Source of the DNA: Eucalyptus grandis
Lineage: Eukaryota; Streptophyta; Magnoliopsida; Myrtales; Myrtaceae
NCBI RefSeq assembly: GCF_016545825.1
Contig: NC_052615.1
Coordinates: 31,245,088 to 31,309,087, forward strand
DNA: 64,000 bases
Reading direction: 5' to 3'
Part shown: positions 10,054 to 23,468 of the stretch, in pieces
How positions within the stretch are numbered: the stretch's first letter is position 1
How the letters are laid out: each line of letters starts with the position of its first letter
Position numbers and translations under genes: made by a program
The notes under the pieces: generated by a model
Told to the model about the DNA's origin: nothing
What the model saw: the letters and a program-made list of their open reading frames with translations, nothing else
The model's database searches: none

Positions 10054-13000
10054 ATCGGGTGACGATGAAAGCATGTGCCATATCAACGGGCCACACATCC
10101 TTCTTAATAGCCTCTATTTTGATTTATTATTAATAGTTTTTATAAGGTCGTTTTGACAAACTCTATTTGCTTTTCCTAAATATACACTAGGGTTTCGTCT
10201 AACCAAAGACACGTCAAAGCCTACATCGCACATCGGCAATCATTACCAAACATGAAACTCAGACGTTAACTCCACTTCCTTGTACAAAGAGTAACCAGTA
10301 CATCAATTTTTATGTAATTTATCAATGTTACAATAACCTATACTGAGTAGGAGCCTAATATGTGCTTTGACAACCCCTTTTCAACCACTTCGAGATTTCT
10401 CGCTGTTGATCCTGATCAGCCCATCCTTTCATTCCATCTGCTTTGACAATCCCATTTTGCAAATCGCTTGATTTAGGATTTACAGTGAACTCTAACACGT
10501 TCAGTCTCCCTTTACCCTAATAGTTCGATTTCTTTTCAATTTACTTGGACTTTTTGGGCAATCGTACAGTGGCAAGAAGTAAGGAAGATGGATTTTTCTT
10601 GGAGATATTGCCTCGACAAGAGAGAGAGACAGAAATCAAGCCAGCATGGACTCACAGATCATGTTCTTATCCGGATAACAAGACCGACGCAACAACGACT
10701 GCACTTCTGGTTCAGCGCACGTCGTGTCTGGTGGTTGACAAACAACCGAAAGAGGTTAGTCATATTGCTCGGAGAAATGCCTGGAGAGACATATCAGCGA
10801 CAACCATGATCCATCAATTAATTTGTGGTTCTTTCGCTGCCGATTTGGCGAGCGCCCTACCAAAGGTTATATAGCCACTTTCCAAAGCAATTGGGGCCAT
10901 ATCACTTACTAACAACGTACATAATCACTTTCATGTTATTCATACGTTCTTTCGGAAAAATGTTTGCTAAGCAGTTACGAAATAGGACAATTTTGTATGT
11001 ATAGCATATTACAGGCAAGAGATCAGGTGGCACAACACGTCAACGAGATAATTGAGGAACAAGAAAACAAGTAGAATAACATTTACGCAAAAAATTGAGT
11101 GGAAGTGCCGAGATTTGAACCATTGATTTATTATGCTCTAATATCCTATTAGACAAATCATTTCTTGTGGAACGTTAAAGTGTTAGAAAACAAACTAACA
11201 ATTTTTACGATATCAATATTAGTGACCTGAATATACAAGTTGATTATCAGTCTTATAACGAACCAGAACGGTGAACTAATACTAAATCCATACATTGCTC
11301 AACCGTGATCCAAGTAGAAAACAGAATGTAAAGGTAGCAGATGCATGAGAAATCGAACACATCCGTTACGTACTTGAGTGTGCACGATCGAGCCCTATCT
11401 ATCAAGACTGGCCAAACCAGGCAAGGACCACTAAAGATAGGGTAATCCATGAGAAAATGAAGTCATCCCATTAATTAATTCTTTGCAGCTTCCATTTGGA
11501 ACCCATCCATGAGTCAGCCAATGACGTGGATGCATGAATTTTCCTAAGTATCTGGAAGTTCGAAACGGGAGTGTTCATTTCATTCAATGAATCATCCTCA
11601 TCATCACATATTAAATGATGACGGGGTCGAAAAGGGCATGCAATGGGTGGTCAGAGCTTGCGCATGTCCGTGTATGTTGCTCATCTTTCTAAAATAATGA
11701 AATGGTAGGGTTGGGGGCTCCCCACAAGCCACGAAAAGCCATGTGTACAGAAGAGGTGAGGGAGGGAGATGGTCAGCTGTCAGTCGATGTTAATATCGAT
11801 TTGATGGGAGACAACGAGCAGCTTTGAATGTATATTGACTGTCTGCCCACTGAGTCAAGGCCAAGAGGGCAAGTTGAGTCCACAAAATCCGATTACAGGA
11901 ATGCTAGTGACGAGTACCCTAAGACTTTGCTGAGGATGTTTCTGCTAAGAGGAATAACTCAACATCAATGTCCTTTGCAGAGGGTATGCTTTTCTCCGGA
12001 CCAGAGAGATGAGCTTGATTTAGTATTCATATACGAAAACCTAATTTAGGAAAAAGAATCTCAATGACAAGTGTCATGAGTGATATGCCCCTTTTTTTTT
12101 CGTGTTGCAGTAACGTGATTCTCGAAGAAATTTTCTTTTTATCTTTTATACGATAGTAAAAAAAGTGATTTTCATACACTCGGTTTATAATAATTCTGTC
12201 ACGCGTTCATCTTAATTTAAGCCTTTTTCATATCGAAAATAGGATTGAAAACACATGTAAATCACGTTGTGATAGTATTTCCATGTGAAGAAATAAACTT
12301 TTCCATCAGATATCTAAATAAATTACTATATATTGTCCTTTGAAAAAAAAAATTGGATAGAATGGAAAATAAAAAGATGCAACCCTATATCAACTCTACA
12401 TCATTCATGCAGCCGTCTCTCTCTAAACTCCATGGATTGAACAATTAACGCAAATAATGCATATAAACATGGACAAACAAGGATCTCAGCCCTTATAATT
12501 TTGACTATATATCTACAGCATGCTGAATGATAATTTGGTACTAAGGAGTAGGAAGAGAACATTATTTATCTACCGTCTAGGTTTAGATGCAGAAAGCACA
12601 CAGGAGGCTCACACCATCCGTATGTATAAAAAAGAAAATAAAAAGTAAAGGAGATTAGGACTGTTTCAATTCTTATATTGCATGTCTGCGCGCCTGCGTG
12701 CCAGTGCTTCCTCGAAACACTGCCCAGTAAAGAATATTTGGGGCTAAGATTTATGTATATTCCCTCTTATTGCAGCTGTAAGATGACAAAATGGACCTTA
12801 CTGTGTCATGGTCCTGTTGTCAGTCAACACGAAATTCTATTCCTAACGAGCCTAAAATCAGCTCACTAACCACGGTCTCTTTTTTGGCTTTTTCTGGATA
12901 TTTTTTGTTCAGGTGTTACTAGCAAACATTTCCCCTATCTTCACTATGCCTAGCAATATCTTAGAAAAGTTGCATAACAGTCGGCATAGAGACAGCCAAC

Positions 13001-13921
13001 AAGGAAAAGCAAACATACTTTTGACGACTACAAGTTCAGTGTATAATGATTCCGGTTTCTGATGATGCACACAGATTTTTTTAACTCCAGTGGAAAGATT
13101 GTTTCAATTTCTCTACCAAGATGCTTGTGTACAAGATTCGCCATGCTAATAGATAAAATCAATTGCTAAAATATGCATATGCACGGACATGTGATATGTC
13201 CTACGCGAGTGATATACACTTCCTAAGAGTTAATAGGAAAAAAAATGTCTCTTTTTCCCTTTAAGAGAAAGCATTACCCAAAAGCAAAGTCTTAGCATGC
13301 ATTTACAGCACAACACCTCATTTATCCCAAGTAGTTGATGATGCATTTCCAGCAAATGGACCCAAACAAGTAAACATTAATGCTGATGCATGTTTGTGAT
13401 CAATTTGATCAGATATCATGAATATATGCTTCACTTTTGTTTCTGTTTATCAATTTCAATCAGCTGCAAAGAAGGAAGTGGAATCCGTGAATGTTAAATC
13501 CTAATATGACCAGATGCACATGAAGGATCATATATATCTGCTATACACCACTGATCAGATGCCCTATCATTTACAGCAACCATGTGCATTAACTTTTATA
13601 TACCGCTAATAAAAATCATGACGCCAGACTTCTGGTGTACGAGATTCAAAGTGATACAATTAGGCAGGCAAACTGTACATGAAAGCCAACTCAGCAGAAC
13701 AATGTTACTCGTCTCTCAGTAGAGTACAGGAAGAATGTGCAAAACTTAATATATCACATTCACATATTCTAATGAAGCATTGTCACCAACATTACCAACT
13801 CCTGGCCAAAATTGCCTGGAAGAAGGACCTGCAGGATGTAAAGACATCTTCATGATTCGTGTCATCTAGAGGAAAGGTTCACAAAACTAAGATTCACGGA
13901 ATCACTCCAATCTGAGAATAA
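10054..13921. other. Gene-poor interval
   Basis: AT-rich intergenic DNA downstream of the bHLH gene. Open frames at 10545-10874 (109 codons) and 11828-12049 show no recognisable domain, signal or splice context. A short segment near 11105-11125 (CCGAGATTTGAACC) resembles a reversed tRNA B box, possibly a relic of a tRNA-derived repeat. Nothing else could be supported. Confidence 0.5.
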
Positions 13922-14937
13922 TCAAGTCGTTAACTTCATCAATTTCTGTTGCAGCTCGAACAAATTGCCATTTCCTCCTTTGGTTACCTGCATAAATAAC
14001 CCCAATATAGGATAGGAGCTTCATCAATTAGTGGGTTAAAAGGAAATTTCAAATGAAACCCTAAAAGTATTGGCATTATATGCATTCGTTGAGGGATATT
14101 GAGGCTTAGGGGTACCTCGGCTTTGATGGAGTGAAGAATCCTTTCGCTCACTTCCGTTGAATTGCAGCTGAACACGTTTACTCCTTCTTCGGACAACGCT
14201 TTGAATGCTCTTGATAAGGGGAGCCCTTGTTGCGAGGCGGTGTTTATGAGAATTTCCACTCCTGCCATGCAAGACTGGACCATCACAGTGTCGCCCTGAG
14301 AGCAAGCGGTTCTTGAACATTCAGGTGTCTCTTTAGGAGCACCCGAATCAGACAGTCCCTTCAGCTCGTCTCTCCTGTCACTCAGCGCTTGGATCTTGTT
14401 CTGCATATGCCTTATGTAGTTGACTGTCTCATGAATGTGATCAGAAATAGACCTCTTTCCCTGCAAAAAGTGTCCTATCCCATTAAAAGGCAATTTAAAT
14501 CCACACAAAAGACAGCACAGAAAGTGCTGTATTGCACAAACTTTCGCAAAAGAATTCGTAAAAATGAGTACAGGAGAACTAACCTTAAGAAATTCAATTG
14601 GGAGTTGTTTCCTTAGAGATCCATAAAGGGTAGCCATTTCTTGCCTCCTTTGCCTCTCAATATCTCTGTGTACGACTTTCTTGTTCTTGCTTGTGTTGCC
14701 ATTAGGCTTCGCAACAGCCGTGGGTTTGTCGAACACAGAAGACGTTTTATTACCCTGTCGGCCATGATCGTCAAGCGTCTCGCCGATGAAGAAGTTCCCA
14801 TCTGGAGGAGAAGAAAGTTGATATAGGATATCGTCGTAGTTATCGACTTGATGATGTTGTTGGTGGGAATCAAAGGAAGAGCATTGGAAGAACTCATCAG
14901 TTTCGTCAAATGGGATCGTGCTAGTAAAATAGCTCAT
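13922..14937 (-). CDS. bHLH transcription factor, AtbHLH118/120/125/126-like
   Basis: A DNA-binding transcription factor expected in the nucleus. I propose three coding exons: 14937-14584, 14460-14116 and 13987-13922, joined at GT-AG sites (donors GTTAGT and GTACCC; acceptors TTGCAG and ATGCAG), giving 254 aa. The basic region and helix 1 (KKVVHRDIERQRRQEMATLYGSLRKQLP) carry the E-box/G-box contacts His90, Glu94 and Arg98. The first intron falls in the loop, and helix 2 continues GKRSISDHIHETVNYI. The C-terminus (VMVQSCMAGVEILINT... through LHSIKAE joined to VTKGGNGNLFELQQKL) is the conserved ACT-like tail of plant bHLH group Ib(1). The N-terminus is acidic and Gln/His rich. Reading straight through the introns would wrongly give a 317-aa protein with two non-homologous inserts. 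The target genes cannot be read from sequence. Family call is firm; exon 3 is slightly less certain. Confidence 0.87.
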
Positions 14938-14947
14938 GTTTGGGGAG

Positions 14948-14986
<39 letters not shown>
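14948..14986. repeat. CT microsatellite in the bHLH 5' leader
   Basis: A (CT)n run that reads as GA repeat on the gene strand, just upstream of the bHLH start codon. Pyrimidine/purine repeats are frequent in plant 5' leaders. It probably lies within the transcribed leader. Confidence 0.85.
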
Positions 14987-14990
<4 letters not shown>

Positions 14991-15021
14991 CTCTCTTTCT
15001 ATTTCTATTGAGGTATTCTCT

Positions 15022-15029
15022 CTTTTATA
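15022..15029 (-). promoter_or_regulatory. Candidate TATA box of the bHLH gene
   Basis: TATAAAAG on the minus strand, about 85 bp upstream of the ATG at 14937 and just upstream of the CT-rich leader. Its position suits a start site near 14990-15000. Confidence 0.5.
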
Positions 15030-18000
15030 ATTGGGATGCTGCAGATATGTTTTTTTTGGGCATGATGAGATCTTTGATGGGCCTGATGCTTCAAGATTTT
15101 GTGGTTTTTGATGGACAAATGTGACTTAAAAAATGACCTGAGTTTGCTGCTTCCTAAAATAAAGCTTTAATATCTTTCTTCTGGAACTGTACATTTGGGG
15201 GACTGATCGAAACCCACATCATATTCACATGTAGAAAATCAGAATATGGAATTGGGTCTGATTCAATTTTTGGATTTCACACGTTTCTCTTGGTCCCCCC
15301 AAGAAATGGGAGTTGATAAATATATATTTATCTTGATTTATCGTCTGTGATATTATAAAAACTCTCAATTGATACACTTGTAATAAATTTATTAAAATTA
15401 ATTTTTTTTATCATGAAAAACCATAAATTAATACATCTATGATAAATTTACCTCAAACTAAAATTTTGACCATCAAACTCCAAACAACTTCATAAGGGAC
15501 AAATTTATCCTCCATTAATTTTTGTAAAATTTGATTAATATCATAACAAACGGAGGGTAAGACCTCAAACCGGTATATCTATCAACTATCATATGTTAAT
15601 CAACTTCGCAATTTGATTATAAAATTTAACAAAAAATAATATAAGGTAAGTTTACTACTTGTGTACTAGATTAGGGTTTTAATTTAAAGTAAATTTGTTG
15701 CATATGTATCAATTTGTAGTTTTCCTTAGTGTCAACCCACATTATTTTAAATATCTTAGCACTTTTTTCTGCTTCAAACAGCATATCCTCATAACAAAGT
15801 GCAATCGTTTTCTTTTTCTTTTGGGTTGCTGAAAAAGAATTAAAATACTAAATCAGCTACTTGCAGACACTTTTCTGACAAAAATGGGAAATTATTCTAA
15901 TTATTAAGTACATGTTTCATTCTGACCATTGGATGGATGGGCTAAGTAAGTTCAAATCACAAGGTGATCATCCCCTTTATTTGGAGAATCACCGTAGCCA
16001 CCATTTCGAGTAGCTAGGTGATGACCAGCATTATGGTGGGTTGGAAAGTGGCGTGTACGGATACCAAGAGAAGAGAAGAAAACATGAGGCATCAAAAGTC
16101 TCTCTTGGACAGTGAGAAAAATGGGAAGATAACGTCTCTTAGTCGAGCAAAAATGTTTTATGTGAATTTATCCACAAAATCACACAGGTGGAGCCAGGGT
16201 GTTAATTTGTATGCCTTTTCGAATTAAAAAATGCAAGTACATTTATTCCATAAGTAAATCCCTATTGCATGCATATTAACGTTTCTTGATTTTTCATAAT
16301 GCTCATGAAAAAAGATTTCCTAATTGACATTGGATAAAATAAAAGTCGAGCGAAAAAAAAAAATTACCCTAATTTGTGGATGGACCTGGTAAAGTCTGAG
16401 AAATTTCTTAGGAAGACAACATTATGGACGTGGATTTCCTGCCAAAATGAAATGATGCAAATCAACAGTGTTTTTATGTCTTGTTGAAGTGATCATTATT
16501 GAGACGAGGGAGCAGGATTAGGTGGGACAATTTGATGATGAGGACGTGGGTCCAGAGTGTTTAATGCGTCAAGAAATCAAAATCAAGAAAATCTGACATA
16601 TGGGAATGCACGACAACACACGTGCGAACGATTTCAGGAGAAGCAGATCACCAGAAATGGCAGGGTTGTTTGGTTCCCTCTCACAAGCTACTTTAAATGT
16701 TATATCAATCATGATTTTATCATTTTGGTCATCCGTACAGATTTAAAGAGATATGTCAAAGTTGACATGGTCAAGAAAATCGGTCTGATGGGATCACTTG
16801 ATCGAACCATTGTTAAAGAACGAAATATAATGAAATTATGCATAATGACTTGTACAATTAATTAAGGTGATTGGAGAGGTTCGTTCATTCAAAGATAATG
16901 AGACCGATATGCTGGAAAATAAATAACAACACTAGTTGTAATATCTCCCCAATAACATTTCTTGTGATAGTGGTTTATACTTTGCACTCTTGTATACATT
17001 GGTTAAAAATGGGTTACGACAAAAAGTGGAGAAGTTAGGGTAATCCACTCATATTAGGAGTTGAAATCAATCAAAAATTTACATTGTACACTGAGTGCAT
17101 TTTTTTTTTTTTTTTTTTAGAAAATATTTTCTTAAAAATAATTATTTATATCGCTTAAAATAATTACTAAATGATCGTTTGTGAAAATTTTTGGATATAA
17201 ATTATTATCGATAATGAAAATATTTCTCAATGACTAATTATTTCAAACAATACAAGATATTATTTTTATGAAAAAAAAATCAAATTATTTGTTTTCCACA
17301 AAATAAACAAAGCTAAAATCTCGCATTACACATTTATAGATTTGATGTAGGTTGTGATATCATATTTATATTCTAATATTCCCCATCATGCTTTGGCTGG
17401 ACTTTGAACTCAAAAAATCTTACTCTAATACAATGTAAGATTTTGTGAGACTCATAGCAAATTATGTTAAAAGTTCAAGTTATTAAATGAATGCATAGTT
17501 TGATATTTAAATATTCTAACAAGACCATTACCCATCCATACATGCTCTGTGGAATGTGTTAAATCTCTACACAAGTCTCTTGATTGACTATTCATAAGAT
17601 GAATTGAATTCTTAAATGAGTTGTATTTGTTGGGAGAAAGAATGTTTGGGATGCTCCATTGCGCAAAGGTTGTATTCCTGTATTCCTATCATTTGATTTG
17701 ATTTGAAGGGCCACATTGCTAAGGAGGCTCCGAGTTGCTGCAGAGAAGTCAATTCAAAAACCATGCATTTATTCGATTTCGAGACTCACTAGAAAGCTAT
17801 TCAATTGAATTCACATGTATATAAATCTAGCAAAATAGAATGAAAGCGGTCCACCATTTCTATCTAGACTTTATGTCTTTGTGATAGAGCAAACACTAGC
17901 TAGTTAGGCGCAATATCACTTGCTAATTAAGTTATGTCGGCAAAGTTAAGTTCGGCTTGTATCACCAGCTTATGATCGGTTTTGAGCATGCCTCCCGGTC

Positions 18001-21000
18001 TCAAAGAGAGACACGTTTAATGTTACCCTTGTTACTAAGTTCTCACGCAAGAGTTTAACAATTAGAGTTTAAGATAAATAAGTTTAGAGGACGCATGGTC
18101 TTAGTTGTTTGCTGGAATTACAGGTATTGTGATGCGAATATACATCATGAATAAGAATTTTCTTTTATTGGGTTTCAACTTGGATCCTTAAAAATGTTCG
18201 TGTATTAATTTGTTTAGTCACATGCCCACTCGGATAGCTCGTGTTTTTATCTGGTCAATGAAGTTATTTAGATGGGATTCCTCGTTATAATTGGACTAAC
18301 CGTTTTTCCTTATCAACTTTAGGCCAATAATGATCACGTTTAAGCCGGTCTTTATCGGCGTAAGAAGGGTTGTGATTGGAAGTGAATCGTATGGGTAATC
18401 GCTGAACAGAATAACTGACATAATAACAAGAATGACAAGTAAGAGAAAATTGAGAGGGAGCGCTAAGATTAAAACTATTGACATATGCCCCGGTACCAAG
18501 TTAAATTTATCGCATTTTTCCTGATAATTTAAGATGTTAGGAAACATGCAAACAATGTATTATAGCAGCTTACTTAATAGTTACAAAAATGATATGAATG
18601 ATGTCACAAAGCATTAGTTCTTCATCTAATTTGAGCGTTTCATACACTACCTTATTTCTCTACCACATGATGAGAGGCGGGTTATTCACGGATTCAACAT
18701 GGGTTTTGATTGGAAAAATATAATCTTGACAGTACCTCATGTTATTAATATGTTGATCTTAGAATTATTTTGATGTTACCTCATTATTTTGTTGGATGTG
18801 ATTTCGAATTGATTTTGTATTTCACATGTAGGACTCGACTTATATCGAACTAGGAGTATTTAAAAAAATAAAATAAAATATGGTAGAGGTATGTCATGGT
18901 TTCGCTTTCTAACAACTCCAATTCTTTTGACAAACGATTTTATAACCGGCCAATACAAGTAATCATAAGAATTGCTAGGACTCCATTCCTAGCTCCACAA
19001 AAACCTAGTTGATCCAACAAAAAATAAAGTTAAATGGGCTCGATTGTCGAATATCTTCTATCTTAACATGCTTCCCTATCAAAATTTAACTTTTTCTTTC
19101 TTTTTATCTTTTGCACTGCAAAATTCAACTTCTACTCCAAATTGGCATTGTTTTCACACAATTTGAAACCACTTTGCCCAATTCCGCCGTTTTCTATTGG
19201 TATTTGCTATATGTAGATCCTCACCAAATCAAAGAAGTCGAAGCAAAAGAAAAGAATTCTAAGTAGGCCACGTGAGTTGTATAGGACATCATTCACAAAT
19301 AATTACGAAGAGCGTTATCAACATATACTATATTTTATCTGTTAAACTAATGAAATGAAATCTGCTGTATCTTTTAGTGGTGGCAGATTATTAGACCCTT
19401 GATTGCGACATTTTATTGTCCCCTATTAAACTTTCCCACCTAAGACAAGTAGACTGCCCAATTTGAAAGTGCACGATTGACTTTGCAAAAGAAATTGGCA
19501 ACATCGGTATGAAAAAGAACGGAAAGATTCAGGCTACCCCTTCCATTCCAGATGACATGATTGGAGGATATCATTGGAAAACGACTATTTCATAACAACA
19601 CGTATAAATTACATCAGAAATTATTTGATACCTAAGTCACTGGCGTGAATAGAATTAATCTTCATAAAAGATTCGGGAATATTAAATTAGGAAAAGAATA
19701 GACATGATTACCCAACAAGGAAAAACCACGTAGGGTGTCTTTTTTAAAGAAGAGAAAATTTGTCATTTTCACGTGGTCGTATGTTCATTTGTCAACTTGA
19801 GCAATTTGCTCCTTTCGTAGACTAGGACAATCATAAAGTAATTAACCTAATTAATTAGTCAATTAAGCAAAAGGGTCCAAACCAAACCCGGCAATGGAGA
19901 TAGAGAGATAGGGAAAGAGATTCCCGCTTTTGAAGCAATTATTTCGAGTCACAGTCCAAATAATTATCAGGAAATATATCTCGGAAAAAGTCCTTTTTCT
20001 TATATTTATTTATTCTTGTGGCCGGCCAACATTGTACGCAAAATGACTAAGTCAAAGTTCATTAACAGTGAATCCACGACCATGACAACAAATTAATGTT
20101 CAACCAGAAAAGAAAAAATATGAACGTGGCCAAAGAAAGACCAGGCGAAAAGGCGCACGTGAAAACAATTTATTTTCCTACACATTCTATTGAAAAGGAC
20201 TTTAGTTATTCTGCGGCATGAAGAACATGTTTTTCATTGTTCAAGGTAAATAATCATGGAAAATGTGTTATGGTATGTATGTCACTCGTTAATTATATCA
20301 GGTGTGTAAATCATATAATAATGCAGCGCTGACGATGTTTCCAAGTGCAAAATTTGGATACAACTAACTTAAATTGAAAGAAAGATGTGAGGTGATGTTT
20401 CTGTCAATCAAGATGAGTTACTATGCACATAATGGAAAGGTGTAGGGACCTGTGATAGATGCACCAAAGTACCGTATCTAGTGAAAGATTTTCTGTGGGA
20501 TCACTGATATTATAAAAACAAGTGATTTGATATTTAAAATACACTAATCTCGCACACGTAGGTTGGCTTTTGATACAAACTAAAGGTGAAACTATATAGT
20601 ACGTGAAACAAATGAGGAGTTCATAAAGAATTGAATTTAGGATTTTCTGTTTCAGTACTATAAAGTATTGTGTGAAACTAATATCAACTACTGTAAAAGC
20701 TTAAATTATTAGATGAACGGGTGATTTAATATTAAATATTCTAACATTAAGTAGGAAATAATTGATGGGTGATTTCACAAACTTGATTACTCGGATTTCT
20801 CGATAGTCATTCAGCTAAAATAGTGAAGTGGGTGATAAGAACGATGATTTAGTTTTTAATTCTTGGGAGAGAGTATCCAAAGCTCTTCAGAACCATCTGG
20901 CACCTACTGCAAATGAATTTTTTAAGGTATGTGCAGTAATCCATGGGTTCGGCCTTTGGAAGATCAATATTATAAAGTGGGGATTCCGAGTTTTCGTACT

Positions 21001-21548
21001 AGGCTTGTGAAACGATGTGAAAACACAGGGAAATGGCATCTAAATTAATGAGAATAGTTCTTGATGGAGTAGGATTTGGACATAGTCTGTCCGGGAAAGA
21101 ATGAGAACCCAAACCCTAGTGTAGGTGGCCTTAATGATGGTATATGTTGGTTTTACATGTATCGTGCATAAATAATTTTATTCGTTGACCACACAAACTA
21201 ACTTTATGGATAAATAGGATGAGACTTAGTTACAACTTACATCTATCCTAACAGGTTTTTCTCATGCAAAATTTCACTATTGTCAGGAGCTTATTGCATT
21301 CATATTATGTGTACTTTTCATATAGACTCTTATTGCTCTTGTTTGTTAATCTTTAAGTCATATGTATATAAAGTAAGTACTATCCGTTGAGAATGTGTCT
21401 CGAGTTTGAGTAGATTTTTTAATTTGAGTAGGTTTCGACATTTTATAAAAGAGCTTTCCTGTACATACGTACGTACATACATACATGTAAATTCTACTCT
21501 AATATCATATACAATAGAGTAAATAAGAGAAGTATAAGATTTTCTCTC
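15030..21548. other. Long gene-poor, AT-rich interval
   Basis: No conserved gene recognised on either strand. Open frames at 16018, 16557, 18296 and 20828 are short, lack homology I recognise and lack promoter or splice context. Homopolymer runs occur (for example T at 17101-17119). The last few hundred bases (about 21146-21548) may be the diverged start of the LTR of the old Copia element that follows. Confidence 0.5.
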
Positions 21549-21737
21549 CATAAAATTTTTGGGTGAGTTCTCTGAAAGAGATTGTGAGATAATACTTGTG
21601 GTCTGCTATAGGTGTAATTAGGGGGCTAAGAAACATTCAAACAATTATGAACTTTGTATTCTCTAGATTCATAGTGGATTTCAAGGTGACTGACTCTCCC
21701 GTGGAGTATGTACACTCGAATCGAATCACATGAAGCT

Positions 21738-21797
21738 CTAGTGTTCATTATCCCTTTTCTTTGACTCTAGTGTTCATTATCCATTTTCTTTGATTTT
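21738..21797 (+). repeat. Tandem duplication within the old LTR
   Basis: The unit CTCTAGTGTTCATTATCC followed by a TTTTCTTTGA stretch occurs twice, about 31 bp apart, in the left LTR. The right LTR shows a single copy, so the duplication arose after insertion. Confidence 0.7.
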
Positions 21798-21916
21798 TCT
21801 TGTAATGTCATTCTCTGGCATTTTACTTGAATCGGAAAATCCATTGGCTTCCATGTTATTTTCATAACAAATGGAATTAGAGCTAAATTTAAGAGTTTTT
21901 AGAGTTGATTTGGGGC

Positions 21917-22360
21917 TGTTGGGTTTGTCGGATTCCCAAAAACCGGATTCGACACTAAATCGAACCCCTAAAAACGAATGCGGAAGACAAGCCCGGAAAA
22001 AACATGTATCACCGATCCTAAAGCACACCACAGAATCGAGCGTACCTTGTTAGCCACAGATTAAACACCGACGCCGATAAGAGGAAGAGAAAACGATCCC
22101 GTTCGATCCGATGATGTTGATTTGGCCTTGAAGGGAGAGGGCGTCGCCTTTTCTTCTTGTTTTTTTCTTTTTGGAGGGAGAGAGGGAGAGGAACGTATGT
22201 AATGTCAAAAGGTACATTCTCCCTCTCTTTCCTCCCTTATATACGTCCCTAAAAAAAACAAAGAAACGTACCCCTTCATCCATGGGCCCTAATCTTGTGG
22301 GCCGGGCTTTTAGGAACATGGGCGGACGGGCCAATTTAGACCCATCACATAAAACCATCA
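21917..22360 (-). repeat. 3' LTR of the young Copia
   Basis: A 444-bp LTR that differs from its partner at few positions. It contains TATATAAG on the minus strand (22236-22243) as a likely TATA box, near GA-rich leader sequence. Confidence 0.9.
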
Positions 22361-22584
22361 TCTCCCACTCGCACATGGTGGGTCGAACAAGATTCTCTTT
22401 ACTCTCTTCAACATTCATACCGGTGAATAATCCGTGCGACCAGCATACTTTGAGAGCTCGTTGCTATGCATCTATTAGGAATATATAGCAGCTCATAATG
22501 GGCATCACACTCTGAGTAAATTTAGTATGCAATACCCTAGATCGATCGATCACATTTATATCTCTCTTGATCTCTTTTAAACAA

Positions 22585-22586
<2 letters not shown>

Positions 22587-22622
<36 letters not shown>
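22587..22622. repeat. AT microsatellite
   Basis: About 18 AT units inside the element, in the non-coding part between the RNase H stop and the 3' LTR. Confidence 0.95.
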
Positions 22623-22625
<3 letters not shown>

Positions 22626-23468
22626 ATTCATAATTATGATTATCCCAAAAACAGTCATAATTGGTCGACTAGTGAACACAAAACTTAGAATATGATTCTC
22701 CATATTCGATATTCCTCTTTCCTTCAAACTCTCAATTTCAGTTTAGCTTGCTTTTCTAGAAATGTCCCATTAGATCGAATTAACTCATGACCATTGGCAA
22801 CATTTTAAGATAGCAAACACTAAATAGAAATCTTAAGAATAAGCAAAAGTCATGAGGGCATTAAAATTGAGGAACTCTTTTCCTCAAGAGTCTCACACGG
22901 CATAAAAGTTGAGATCAAACTTTTGCCACTCTTATTGGTCATCTCATGCATACGTAGTATGAAATACGTATTACGGTATTAACTCATTTCCCATGGAGCG
23001 TATGTCTTTTCCTTCAATACTGTACAGATGATAGTTTAGACATACCCAATGTCCAACTTGAGTTCACGTATCTACTCATTTATAAAAAATCCATCAAAAC
23101 TCACATCTTGCATCATAGACAGATAAAGTAAAATATGTGGGTTATTTTACTTTCGGACATAGTAAATATTATGTCATCATCTTAACACTTAGTTAAGGCG
23201 ACATATATATTTTAAGTTTGAGCTCTCAATTATCACCTAAATAACAAGCTTAAAAACAGTCTCATATCTATTTATCACACAGTAAATAGAGGCGATTACT
23301 TGTGTGAGTAGGCTAATCTTTTATCTGTCCGACATACTTTCTCAACTTAAAGTAATACACTGAGCATTAAGATGCATTAAGATCAAACAAAGATTTATAG
23401 GCATTAATAATGAAAAAAAAAACAAGTTCATAAATGTGAACAATTTAGGGAAATTACAATCTAGTACA

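Noticed and set aside
10545..10874. 109-codon open frame, plus strand
   Set aside because: No recognisable domain, no promoter or splice context, and an overlapping frame of similar length exists; it is probably chance.
13988..14115. Extended C-terminus of the bHLH reading frame (VPLSLNIPQRMH...)
   Set aside because: Splicing GAG|GTACCC to ATGCAG|GTAACC restores the family C-terminus, so this is intron.
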